Shown here one piece after another: positions 1 to 6,952 of a stretch of DNA of 10,000 bases. The translations under genes and the position numbers were made by a program. The DNA is taken from contig JAIWOH010000096.1 of assembly GCA_020216985.1 (NCBI GenBank), positions 1 through 10,000 on the forward strand, in the 5' to 3' direction. This DNA comes from Nitrospira sp. Its GTDB lineage: Bacteria; Nitrospirota; Nitrospiria; Nitrospirales; Nitrospiraceae. The notes beneath the pieces are model-generated. The model was given only the letters and a program-made list of their open reading frames with translations. It ran no database searches and was not told where the DNA came from. Within the stretch, counting starts at the first letter, position 1. Each line of letters begins with the position of its first letter.

Positions 1-70
1 CGGTTTTTTCACCGAATGGAGTTTTGACCGTATCGAGAGCGACCGATCCGACCACCAACAATTTTCCCAT
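1..70 (-). CDS. PfkB-family sugar/nucleoside kinase, N-terminal fragment
   Basis: Only the first 23 codons are inside the window; the gene continues beyond position 1. The visible start reads MGKLLVVGSVALDTVKTPFG, the first beta strand and Gly-Ser/Asp pattern with which PfkB (ribokinase-like) kinases begin; in that family the Asp near residue 13 helps bind the sugar or nucleoside. Start choice: an AAGGAG sequence lies 8 bases before the ATG at 70, while a second ATG six bases further upstream (76) is only one base from that AAGGAG and is in another frame. The gene begins 15 bases after the mtnP stop, so the two are probably cotranscribed. Next to mtnP, a nucleoside or sugar kinase acting on salvage products is a reasonable guess, but the substrate cannot be read from 23 residues. 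The family call rests on pattern recognition of a short stretch. Confidence 0.6.
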   Translation of the reverse strand, partial: MGKLLVVGSVALDTVKTPFGEKT

Positions 71-78
71 CCGTCATG

Positions 79-84
79 CTCCTT
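79..84 (-). promoter_or_regulatory. Shine-Dalgarno of the PfkB-like kinase
   Basis: Reads AAGGAG on the minus strand, 8 bases before the ATG at 70. It overlaps none of the mtnP coding sequence and decides between two nearby ATG codons in different frames. Confidence 0.7.
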
Positions 85-85
85 G

Positions 86-976
86 TTATTGTGACCAGAC
101 ACGGCGCGTCAGCAACGCAAGTTTGCTCTTGACGGCGGCCGATGCGCCCTTGCGGACCGTGACAATGGCATGGTCCAAGGCCCGCTGACAGGCGCAGGCT
201 CCCAACGTCGCCACGGCGGGAATCGCCTCCCGCAGAATCCGCTTCGCCGACTCCACGTTGCGATGCAGTGTGGCCAAGATCGCCTCAACCGTCACGTCCT
301 CTTCCGTCTCGTGCCAACAGTCGTAGTCCGTCACCAAGGCCATCGTGGCGTAACATAATTCGGCTTCGCGCGCCAATTTTGCCTCCGGCATGTTGGTCAT
401 CCCGATCACGTCGACGCCCCACCGTCGATACAACATCGACTCGCCTTTCGTCGAGAACTGCGGCCCCTCGATACAGACGTAAGTGCCCCCCGAATGAACG
501 GTCGCTCCTACCCGTCGACCGGACGACGCCAGCTTCTCAGACAGACCGATGCACACGGGCTCGCCGAACGCCACGTGCGCCACCACGCCGCCCTCGAAGA
601 ACGTGGACGCGCGCCGTTTCGTCAGGTCGAGAAACTGATCGGGAATCACCACATCCTCGGGCTTGATCGATTCCTTCATACTGCCCACCGCGCTGATGGA
701 AATCACGCGGGAGACTCCCAGCGACTTGAGCGCGTAGATATTCGCCCGATAGTTGATCTCGCTTGGACTCAATCGATGGCCGCTCCCGTGTCGAGCCAGA
801 AACGCAACCTGAACTCCGTCGATCAGACCGACCACCACCGCGCCGGAGGGAGCGCCGAAGGGAGTGCGAATCCGATACTCTTTGGCGCCTTTGAGCCCTT
901 CCATCGCATAGAGACCACTCCCACCGATCACGCCCACCGACGCTTCTCGACGTTCATCTCGTCTGTGCGTTTTCAT
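86..976 (-). CDS. mtnP: S-methyl-5'-thioadenosine phosphorylase (MtnP)
   Basis: Cytoplasmic purine nucleoside phosphorylase of the MTAP group. It splits 5'-methylthioadenosine with phosphate into adenine and 5-methylthioribose-1-phosphate, clearing the by-product of polyamine synthesis and feeding adenine and methionine salvage. Visible motifs (numbered from the ATG at 976, 296 residues): GVIGGSGLY near 15-23 (phosphate site), [19 protein letters not shown] near 61-79, ISAVGS near 94-99, CIEGPQFST near 168-176, [20 protein letters not shown] near 190-209 and TDYDCW near 216-221. The Asp residues of DYDCW contact adenine in known MTAPs, which favours adenosine over inosine substrates. Human MTAP is 283 residues, so length is normal. 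Start: the longest frame opens at 988, forming ATGA with the miaA stop but with no Shine-Dalgarno; the ATG at 976 has GAGGAG four bases before it and leaves a shorter non-conserved tail. Either start is possible; both leave all domains intact. Confidence 0.93.
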   Translation of the reverse strand: MKTHRRDERREASVGVIGGSGLYAMEGLKGAKEYRIRTPFGAPSGAVVVGLIDGVQVAFLARHGSGHRLSPSEINYRANIYALKSLGVSRVISISAVGSMKESIKPEDVVIPDQFLDLTKRRASTFFEGGVVAHVAFGEPVCIGLSEKLASSGRRVGATVHSGGTYVCIEGPQFSTKGESMLYRRWGVDVIGMTNMPEAKLAREAELCYATMALVTDYDCWHETEEDVTVEAILATLHRNVESAKRILREAIPAVATLGACACQRALDHAIVTVRKGASAAVKSKLALLTRRVWSQ

Positions 977-980
977 CTCG

Positions 981-986
981 CTCCTC
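981..986 (-). promoter_or_regulatory. Shine-Dalgarno of mtnP, overlapping the miaA stop
   Basis: GAGGAG on the minus strand, four bases before the ATG at 976. Its first two bases overlap the miaA TGA (985-987), so mtnP is probably translated by ribosomes finishing miaA. The four-base spacing is short, which leaves the ATG at 988 as an alternative start. Confidence 0.5.
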
Positions 987-1995
987 ATATCGTCGTTTGC
1001 ATCACGTCCGGTTGCGAGCCGGCGCCGAGCGTTTCCAGAAACCGTTCAACAATGGACACCACCCGTCGAACCGTCCGGTCCGGCGACTCATCGGCCGCGA
1101 TCGACAGCCATTGAATACCCGGTTCTTTTCGAAACCACGTCATCTGTCGCTTGGCGAAGCGCCTGGTATCTCGCTTGAACAAGCGAACCATGTCGGACTC
1201 ATCATAATCGCCGGACAAATACGCCGCGACGTGTCGATAGCCCAACGCCTTCATCGCCCCCAAGTGCCGTCCATACCCACGATCGATCAACGCGCGGGTC
1301 TCCTCGACCATTCCGTGCGTCAACTGCCGATCGATTCGCGCCTCGATCCTTCGGTAGAGATCCTCCCTTTCCCGCTCCAACCCGATCAAGAGCGTAGAAA
1401 ACGGCGCCTCGTGAAAGCCGTGATGGTCCTGCCAGACGGACATCGGCCGGCCGGACAATCGATACACCTCCAAGGCTCTGACGATCTTCGCTTCATCGCG
1501 AGGATGCAGCCGCGCCGCCAGGGCGGGATCAATCGCCGCCAATTCCGCGTGGAGTCGCTCCCGGCCCTCTTTTCGGCCGAAGAGCATAAACTCTTCCCGC
1601 AACTCCGGACTGGCCTCCGGAGCCGGACAGAGGCCCCGCACCAAGGCACGGATGTACAGCCCCGTTCCGCCGACGACGAAGGGCAACCGTCTCGCCGCGT
1701 GCAGACGCTCGATCTCCGCGATCGCGGCCCTCCGATATCGTCCCGCATTGAAGGTTTCATCGGGGTCGACCAAATCGATGAGTCGATGCGACACGCCTTG
1801 CCGTTCCTCGATCGACGGCTTGTCCGTACCGATATCCATTCCTCGGTAGACCTGCCGGGAATCGGCCGCCAACACGTCGGTTGAAAAATGCTTCGCCACC
1901 TGCACGGCGATCCGACTTTTGCCCACCGCCGTCGGCCCCAACAACACGACCAACGGTCGTCGTTGACACACCGTTTCCGAGAGATTCGACGTCAT
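985..1995 (-). CDS. miaA: tRNA dimethylallyltransferase MiaA
   Basis: Transfers the dimethylallyl group of DMAPP to N6 of adenosine 37 in tRNAs that read codons starting with U, giving i6A37, the substrate of MiaB; this stabilises codon-anticodon pairing and reading frame. At 336 residues it is close to the E. coli protein (316). Seen in order: P-loop GPTAVGKS at 20-27; [18 protein letters not shown] at 43-60 with the catalytic-type Asp45; HRLID at 70-74 and [11 protein letters not shown] at 77-87; [13 protein letters not shown] at 107-119; the [13 protein letters not shown] helix at 166-178; and [15 protein letters not shown] at 275-289, the conserved basic C-terminal segment. The last 35 residues or so are not conserved. 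The ATG at 1995 has only a weak upstream purine stretch. It follows mutL by 108 bases, and its TGA overlaps the longest mtnP frame. The mutL-miaA pair is widespread; the hfq gene that often follows it in gammaproteobacteria is absent here. Confidence 0.97.
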   Translation of the reverse strand: MTSNLSETVCQRRPLVVLLGPTAVGKSRIAVQVAKHFSTDVLAADSRQVYRGMDIGTDKPSIEERQGVSHRLIDLVDPDETFNAGRYRRAAIAEIERLHAARRLPFVVGGTGLYIRALVRGLCPAPEASPELREEFMLFGRKEGRERLHAELAAIDPALAARLHPRDEAKIVRALEVYRLSGRPMSVWQDHHGFHEAPFSTLLIGLEREREDLYRRIEARIDRQLTHGMVEETRALIDRGYGRHLGAMKALGYRHVAAYLSGDYDESDMVRLFKRDTRRFAKRQMTWFRKEPGIQWLSIAADESPDRTVRRVVSIVERFLETLGAGSQPDVMQTTI

Positions 1996-2103
1996 TCGCC
2001 GTTATGATCCGCTCATCGTTCGCTCACCCAGGCAAAGCCGAAAGTAAGACACCAGCGATGCGATTGCCTGCTCTCATTTCGACTCACACCGCGCCCCTTG
2101 CTT

Positions 2104-3924
2104 CTACCAACCGGCCCGCCCGAACATTTTTTCCAGATCGTCCGTCCCAAGCCGAAACACGGTTCGTCGCCCATGCGGACAGGTGGTCGGCTCTCCTTCG
2201 GCTCGCCAATCTTCAACCAACGTTTTGATCTCAGGAGGTTCCAAGGATCGGCCGGAACGGATTGCACCATGGCAGGCCAGCGAGGCCAAGATGGAACGGA
2301 CCTTTGCCTCCACCGTTGACGCGTGATCCCATCGGCCTAAATCATCGAGCAAATCGAGCAAAAAAGGCTCCATGTCCATCTTGCCAAGCCCCACGGGAAC
2401 GGCCCGAACCAACACGCTCGACGGCCCAAAAGGCTCAAGCTCCAACCCGAGTTTCTCAAGGTCGTTTTGATGACGGCTCAGAAGCGCCGCGTGAGAAGCC
2501 GGCAAGACGACTGTTTCGGGAAGAAGCAAGGGCTGGGATCGAACATCTCGAGACATCCACGCGCGAAACAACCGTTCAAACAACACCCGCTCATGGGCGG
2601 TATGTTGGTCGATCACGGCCAAATCGCCGCCGAGCTGGACGATCAAGAACGTGCGATTGAGCTGGCCCAGCGGACGAATTTCTCCCGACGGCACCCGCAC
2701 ATAGGGCTCCGCCGTTTCGCTCACAAAAACCAGTTGGCTTCCTTCTTGAGGCGGAATATCCGGCCGGACAAGCGGCTGATCCGACGCTTCCACCTCTTCT
2801 TCTCCGACTTTCGTGGGATCGGCTCGCCCCCATCCTGATTCGTCATGCACGCTCCACGTTTGCGACTGAGTTCGGATTGATCCGCCGTTCACTTCCACCG
2901 CTCCCGCGACCGAAAGCCCCGTCTCAACTCCCAATGCTTGACGCACCGCCCTTCGCACCAACCGGTGGATCAAATCCTGATCCGCAAAGCGGATCTCTCG
3001 TTTGGCGGGATGAACGTTGACGTCGACCCGGTCGGGATCGACGTCCAAGAATAAGACGAAGAGCGGCTGGCGGCCCCTGGCAAGAGAGGCCCCATATCCC
3101 TCCGTCACCGCGTGAAACACGGCGGCGTTTCGAACAGGACGGCGGTTGAGAAACAATTCCTGGGGGACCCGCGACGACCGCGCCTGCACCGGATCGATCA
3201 CATAGCCGCTGACCCTGGCCGTCGGAAGAGCAGCTTGAACCGGTCTACAGTGGTCCAGAAACGAGAGTCGATAGACCTGGCCGACGCGATCCCGCTCGGA
3301 CGAAACGGCCGGATAGTTCACGGCCTCCGCTCCATTATGGAGGAGTCTGAAGTGGACGGACGGCCAAGCAAGCGCCGCTTGCTGCACGACGCGGCTGATG
3401 TGCGAGAATTCCGCCGGAGCCGACTTGAGAAATTTCTTCCGGGCCGGCTGATTGTAAAACAACTCCCTCACTTCAATGCTGGTACCGGCCACGGGCGGCG
3501 CTTCGGCGACCCCGTCGATCTTGCCCTCCCTGACCCGGAAAGACACGCCGAGCTCGGCCGAACGCACGGCCGTGGAGACGCGGACGTGGGAAACGGCGGC
3601 AATGCTCGGCAGGGCCTCGCCCCGAAATCCCATGGTCCGAATGGTCCAGAGATCCCGATCGGACCGAAGTTTGCTCGTCGCGTGCCGCTCGAACGCCAAC
3701 ATCGCATCGTCGGGCTCCATCCCTTCGCCGTCGTCCGTCACGCGAATCATTGTCAATCCGCCGTCCTGAATCTCGACGGTGATGGAACGGCTCCCCGCAT
3801 CCAAGCTGTTCTCGATCAGCTCTTTCACCACGGCGGCCGGACGCTCGATCACTTCCCCGGCCGCAATGCGGCTGACGACGTCGCCGGGCAAGACGCGTAT
3901 CTTTCCGCTGCCGGCTGTCACCAT
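2104..3924 (-). CDS. mutL: DNA mismatch repair protein MutL, endonuclease type
   Basis: Matchmaker ATPase that couples mismatch-bound MutS to strand incision. Numbered from the ATG at 3924 (606 residues). The N-terminal GHKL ATPase shows AAGEVIERPAAVVKELIENS near 21-40 with the catalytic Glu35 and Mg-binding Asn39, DDGEGM at 64-69, RHATSKL at 80-86, MGFRGEALPSIAAVS at 98-112, and GTSIEVRELFYNQPARKKFL at 147-166. The transducer domain ends with VDVNVHPAKREIRF at 300-313. A poorly conserved linker spans about 330-410. The C-terminal domain has DQHTAHERVLFE at 439-450 (nuclease metal motif DQHA-x2-E-x4-E with Thr for Ala), ACHGAI near 550-555 and CPHGRRT at 582-588. These mark the nicking type found in species without MutH. 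Start: a TTG at 3933 is in frame but touches the GAGGAG sequence; the ATG at 3924 lies 9 bases after it and is preferred. Confidence 0.97.
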   Translation of the reverse strand: MVTAGSGKIRVLPGDVVSRIAAGEVIERPAAVVKELIENSLDAGSRSITVEIQDGGLTMIRVTDDGEGMEPDDAMLAFERHATSKLRSDRDLWTIRTMGFRGEALPSIAAVSHVRVSTAVRSAELGVSFRVREGKIDGVAEAPPVAGTSIEVRELFYNQPARKKFLKSAPAEFSHISRVVQQAALAWPSVHFRLLHNGAEAVNYPAVSSERDRVGQVYRLSFLDHCRPVQAALPTARVSGYVIDPVQARSSRVPQELFLNRRPVRNAAVFHAVTEGYGASLARGRQPLFVLFLDVDPDRVDVNVHPAKREIRFADQDLIHRLVRRAVRQALGVETGLSVAGAVEVNGGSIRTQSQTWSVHDESGWGRADPTKVGEEEVEASDQPLVRPDIPPQEGSQLVFVSETAEPYVRVPSGEIRPLGQLNRTFLIVQLGGDLAVIDQHTAHERVLFERLFRAWMSRDVRSQPLLLPETVVLPASHAALLSRHQNDLEKLGLELEPFGPSSVLVRAVPVGLGKMDMEPFLLDLLDDLGRWDHASTVEAKVRSILASLACHGAIRSGRSLEPPEIKTLVEDWRAEGEPTTCPHGRRTVFRLGTDDLEKMFGRAGW

Positions 3925-3933
3925 GAGATCCAA

Positions 3934-3939
3934 CTCCTC
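3934..3939 (-). promoter_or_regulatory. Shine-Dalgarno of mutL
   Basis: GAGGAG on the minus strand, 9 bases before the ATG at 3924. It directly abuts the in-frame TTG at 3933, which rules out that longer start in practice. It lies in the 60-base gap between the shorter CpoB-like gene and mutL, where I see no terminator. Confidence 0.75.
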
Positions 3940-3984
3940 ACGAATGGAAATGTGGGGAAAAAGTAAAACGGCGGGATGCGGCGA

Positions 3985-4734
3985 TCATCGAATTTCAGCC
4001 AGCTTGATTTTGGCCATTCGAGACTCCTCCGAGCCGGGAAACTCTTCGAGCACACGTTTCAAGTTCTTTCTTGATTTCGCGAGATCACCGGTCTCCGCCG
4101 TCGCCAACCCAAGTTTGTACAACGCGGCCGGAATTTTTTCATTGGCCGGATATTCCGCCACCAGCGACTCGAACGCCTGAATGGCATGGCCGTAGTCCTT
4201 CAATTTGTAATAAGACTCTCCCAGCCAGTACTGCGCGTTCGGGCTCAGCGACGTCACCGGAAAATCTTTCAAGAACCGTTGAAATCCGGCCACGGCAAGC
4301 TCGTATTTGCCGTTGAGATAATCATTATAAGCCAGATTGAAGGCGGCCGTCGGGGTAATGCTCGGCGCACCGACCGGAGCGTCCCCGGAAGGAACCTGTT
4401 TGGTCGATTTGGGCGCGGATGAGGAATCGGTTCTGATCGACGCCTGGACCACCGCCTCTTCCAGTTTCGCCAGCCGGCTCTCGATCTTCTGAAGCCGGAC
4501 GGACAAATCGTCGAGTCGCTGCCTGCCCGACTCGGCGTCCTTCGATCGCTCAACCGAGTCGATTCTCCGCAACACCGAATCCAGGCGCTGATGATCCTGT
4601 TCCTGCGCCCGTGAAATCGAGGAAAGCTGTTCGCGCACCTCCAGAAAATCTGCATGTTTGGCGCAAGCGGTCACCGTCAGTGCCGAAACGAACAGCAGAA
4701 CAAGAGCGACAGCCTTACGTCGATCTTTCGCCAT
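3985..4734 (-). CDS. cpoB: CpoB/YbgF-type TPR lipoprotein of the Tol-Pal system
   Basis: 249 residues, the usual size for the family. Residues 1-23 form a basic start plus hydrophobic segment ending in the lipobox VTAC, so Cys24 should be lipidated after signal peptidase II cleavage. A predicted alpha-helical coiled coil with regular Leu/Ile/Val spacing covers about 30-98. A Ser/Thr/Pro linker spans about 100-130. The C-terminal TPR-type half follows: AFNLAYNDYLNGKYELAV from 131, AQYWLGESYYKLKDYGHAI at 167-185, and ALYKLGLATAETGDLAKSR near 204-222. E. coli CpoB sits in the periplasm, trimerises through its coiled coil, binds TolA and adjusts PBP1B during outer-membrane constriction. A similar role is inferred here, but E. 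coli CpoB is soluble whereas this copy looks membrane-anchored. The ATG at 4734 has GGTGA seven bases upstream, overlapping the stop of the preceding paralogue, so the two are translationally linked. Confidence 0.9.
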   Translation of the reverse strand: MAKDRRKAVALVLLFVSALTVTACAKHADFLEVREQLSSISRAQEQDHQRLDSVLRRIDSVERSKDAESGRQRLDDLSVRLQKIESRLAKLEEAVVQASIRTDSSSAPKSTKQVPSGDAPVGAPSITPTAAFNLAYNDYLNGKYELAVAGFQRFLKDFPVTSLSPNAQYWLGESYYKLKDYGHAIQAFESLVAEYPANEKIPAALYKLGLATAETGDLAKSRKNLKRVLEEFPGSEESRMAKIKLAEIR

Positions 4735-4741
4735 AAAAGAA

Positions 4742-6091
4742 TCACCGTCCGGTTTTCAGTTGCGCCAGCTTATCGGACGCTTTTCCCGCTTCCTGACTCT
4801 TGGGGTACAGAGTCATCACCTGTTTGAACGCCGATTCGGCCCGTTTCTTATCCTTCAAGGCCAAATAGGCATACCCTTTTTTCAGGATCGCGGCCGGAAC
4901 CTTGTCGCTCCGCGGATAATGCAGCTCGACCAGATTATAGGCGTCGATCGCTTTTTGATATTCTTTTTCGCCGTAATAGGCCTCGCCCTGCCAATACCGG
5001 GCGTTCGGAGCCAGATCGGAATTGGGATACTCCGACAAGAACGCCGCAAATCCGTTCCGGGCGCCCTCCAAATCACCGTGACGAAACAACGCCAACACCC
5101 GTTCGTATTGGACTCGGTCGGGAGGGGGATCGGCTTTGGCCGTCGTCGATTCGGACGGAGTCGACTCTTTCGGTGGTGTAATCGTGATGGAAGCAGGCGC
5201 GGTGCCCGGTCTATCAAAGGCCGCCGATGCGGCGCCGGTTTCAAATCTGGACCGATCCGCCAGACCGGGCTCGGCGTCGGACAGTGATGGATCATCGGAT
5301 CGCGGCGCCGATCTTGTCGACGACTGGCGAGTATCGGTTTTCGTGTTGCCGGCCTCGACCAGTCTCACCAACGATTCGATCCGACGGTCCTGTTCGGCGA
5401 TCCGTGTGGAGAGGACCTGGATATTCTGAGACAGGGACTCCAGCGACTTGCCCGTCGCTTGCTCTCTTTGATCCGCTTGCTCGTGAAGCTCCGTCAACGC
5501 CTCCCGAAACCCGGTCAACGCCTGATTGAACTGAACGAATTTTTCCGTGCTCTGGTTCAGCCGTTGACGGTGGTCGGCCGTCTCTTTTTCTTGCTCCTCC
5601 AGCCTTTCATTGACCCGTTTGGCCAGGATGTCATTAGTGCGTTGCACCGCATCGATGATGTCTTTTTTCATCCCCGCCACGACGGTTTCCGTCGCACGAG
5701 ACAGTTCGTTCAGTTTGGCCGCAACCTTCGCATCCTGCGTGTCAAAGCTTTTTTGAATCCACGCGTACCGCGTCGCATTGTCGGCGTCCATTTTCTTGAC
5801 TTGCTGTTCCAGTTGAGCCAGCCGATGTCTGATATCTTCTTGCTTCGCTTCCAGCTCCTGCGCCAAATGAAACGCGCGTTCCACTTCTCCCTGCAATCGA
5901 GGCAATTCGTGATCCCGCAATGTCGCGATTTCCTGTCCTTGCCTGGCCCGGGCCTGCGAGAGCTGCTCATCCTGCTGCTTAATGCGCTGCTGCAAGACCC
6001 GCTCGGTGTGTCTGAGATCCGATTCTTGCGCGACGCACCCGAACAGCAGAATGGACAAGACGACGGGAATCGCGGTCTCAGCCTTTCTCAT
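4742..6091 (-). CDS. Enlarged CpoB/YbgF-like lipoprotein with long coiled coil
   Basis: 449 residues from the ATG at 6091. The short signal segment (1-18) ends in the lipobox LFGC, making Cys19 the likely lipidation site. Residues about 24-248 are almost continuously charged and glutamine-rich with heptad-like hydrophobic spacing, a long predicted coiled coil. A low-complexity Ser/Thr/Pro/Asp linker occupies about 250-325. The C-terminus (about 328-449) is a YbgF-type TPR half: NARYWQGEAYYGEKEYQKAI at 363-382, then AILKKGYAYLALKDKKRAES at 401-420, ending in a helix AGKASDKLAQLK. The C-terminal half resembles the next gene, which starts 7 bases downstream, so the pair looks like an old duplication. 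Location between pal and mutL points to a Tol-Pal or division-envelope role; the extended helical stalk could span part of the periplasm. The exact function is unknown. Upstream, GAGAGGG sits 6 bases before the ATG at 6091; the ATG at 6097 would directly abut it. Confidence 0.87.
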   Translation of the reverse strand: MRKAETAIPVVLSILLFGCVAQESDLRHTERVLQQRIKQQDEQLSQARARQGQEIATLRDHELPRLQGEVERAFHLAQELEAKQEDIRHRLAQLEQQVKKMDADNATRYAWIQKSFDTQDAKVAAKLNELSRATETVVAGMKKDIIDAVQRTNDILAKRVNERLEEQEKETADHRQRLNQSTEKFVQFNQALTGFREALTELHEQADQREQATGKSLESLSQNIQVLSTRIAEQDRRIESLVRLVEAGNTKTDTRQSSTRSAPRSDDPSLSDAEPGLADRSRFETGAASAAFDRPGTAPASITITPPKESTPSESTTAKADPPPDRVQYERVLALFRHGDLEGARNGFAAFLSEYPNSDLAPNARYWQGEAYYGEKEYQKAIDAYNLVELHYPRSDKVPAAILKKGYAYLALKDKKRAESAFKQVMTLYPKSQEAGKASDKLAQLKTGR

Positions 6092-6097
6092 GGTCAT

Positions 6098-6104
6098 CCC
6101 TCTC
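6098..6104 (-). promoter_or_regulatory. Shine-Dalgarno of the long CpoB-like gene
   Basis: GAGAGGG on the minus strand, six bases before the ATG at 6091 and zero bases before the ATG at 6097. This spacing favours the downstream start, which shortens the signal segment by two residues. Confidence 0.6.
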
Positions 6105-6163
6105 TGAGGTCATCCGCCGGTCGCCACGCTCCTCCATCCGTGTACAACGCCATAGACAACAGC

Positions 6164-6183
6164 GACCGCCCCCCTTCGGGGTC
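6164..6183 (-). other. Potential RNA hairpin between pal and the long CpoB-like gene
   Basis: On the transcribed strand the sequence reads CCCC-GAA-GGGG at its core, extendable to GACCCC pairing with GGGG plus GGTC if one base bulges. It is in the 109-base gap after pal. No run of T follows, so it is not a factor-independent terminator. It could be an mRNA-stability or processing element, or chance in GC-rich DNA. Confidence 0.3.
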
Positions 6184-6200
6184 GTCCGCCGGCATATTCG

Positions 6201-6851
6201 CTACCTGCCTCCCTTGACGACCATGTGCGCCCGACGGTTCTGCGAATAACAGGACTCGTCATGCTCCTTGCAAAACGGCCGTTCCTTGCCGTACGACACC
6301 ACCGACAATTGCCCGGGGGATACGCCGAGCTCGACCAGGTAATTTCTGGCGGCCTTGGCGCGTTTCTCTCCCAAAACCAAATTGTAGGCCGACGTACCGC
6401 GTTCATCACAGTGTCCTTCGATCTTCAATTGCACTCCTTGATTCGACTTGACCCACTCCGCATCACGGGATAAGGCCTGGCGTCCTTCTTCGGTAATCAT
6501 AAAACTGTCAAAGGCGAAGAACACGTCTCGCAACCCGGCCGCCGCCGAAGCCGCTTGTTCGGCCCGCAGCTCGTCAAGCTGGCGAGCGGCACTACCGGGA
6601 TCAGCTTTGGCCATGAGGGCGTTGCTTCCGACTCGCTCTTCCGACGGATTCTTATCCAACCCTCGCAAACTTCCCCCATCCTGCCCGGACAGTGACAGAT
6701 CAGGAACCTCTTGACCTGACACACCTCTATCCTGTTTCGAAGCCGCAGTATTGCCACCGGACCGGACGGATTTCGAGGCACATCCGGCCATCACCAGGAG
6801 GCATGATCCGATCACCAATGGCACACCGATGAGCGATTGCAGCCGTGTCAT
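6201..6851 (-). CDS. pal: Peptidoglycan-associated lipoprotein Pal
   Basis: Outer-membrane lipoprotein that grips peptidoglycan non-covalently and is recruited to the septum by the Tol machine. 216 residues. The signal peptide ends in MAGC, with Cys24 as the lipidation site (Met at -3 is unusual but tolerated). A Ser/Gly/Asp-rich tether covers about 25-105, longer than in E. coli. The OmpA-like domain starts near VFFAFDS at 110-116, followed by LKIEGHCDERGTSAYNLVLG at 142-161. Asp149 and Arg164 stand 15 residues apart, as do the diaminopimelate-binding pair in OmpA-like domains. The domain closes with VVSYGKERPF at 184-193 and NRRAH at 205-209. It contains three further cysteines (148, 194, 201), where E. 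coli Pal has Ala in the first of these positions. The ATG at 6851 has GGGAG eight bases upstream. The gene follows tolB by 101 bases. Confidence 0.96.
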   Translation of the reverse strand: MTRLQSLIGVPLVIGSCLLVMAGCASKSVRSGGNTAASKQDRGVSGQEVPDLSLSGQDGGSLRGLDKNPSEERVGSNALMAKADPGSAARQLDELRAEQAASAAAGLRDVFFAFDSFMITEEGRQALSRDAEWVKSNQGVQLKIEGHCDERGTSAYNLVLGEKRAKAARNYLVELGVSPGQLSVVSYGKERPFCKEHDESCYSQNRRAHMVVKGGR

Positions 6852-6901
6852 ATTTTTGACTCCCTTCCTCCGATTTTTTTGGCTTTATTGAAGAACTGTC
6901 C

Positions 6902-6927
6902 TCTCCAGCATACGGAGAAGACTCTCC
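6902..6927 (-). other. Three-part inverted repeat between tolB and pal
   Basis: On the minus strand GGAGA (6923-6927), TCTCC (6914-6918) and GGAGA (6902-6906) follow each other with spacers of 4 and 7 bases. The middle element can pair with either neighbour, giving two mutually exclusive 5-bp hairpins. It lies in the 101-base tolB-pal gap, ahead of the pal ribosome site at 6860-6864. The stems are short and no T run follows, so a regulatory role is speculative. Confidence 0.3.
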
Positions 6928-6952
6928 CGGCACAATGCAATTTTTTTCTGTA

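Noticed and set aside
997..1884. Long plus-strand open frame (295 codons) opposite miaA
   Set aside because: It lies wholly antisense to a well-conserved gene, the translation has no recognisable motif and is rich in Arg, Pro, His and Gln, as expected from the reverse strand of GC-rich coding DNA.
2013..2270. 85-codon minus-strand frame across the mutL end and the mutL-miaA gap
   Set aside because: Most of it overlaps the conserved MutL C-terminus in another frame, and the product shows no recognisable pattern.
3112..3966. Plus-strand open frame (284 codons) opposite mutL
   Set aside because: Antisense to the conserved ATPase domain of MutL, without family motifs; a composition shadow.
6164..6183. 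GC hairpin after pal as a transcription terminator
   Set aside because: No T-rich tract follows on the minus strand and the next gene begins shortly afterwards with a good ribosome site.
5459..6217. Plus-strand open frame (252 codons) opposite the long CpoB-like gene
   Set aside because: Leu- and Phe-rich antisense frame that mirrors Glu/Gln/Lys-rich coiled-coil codons; hydrophobicity is an artefact of the opposite strand.
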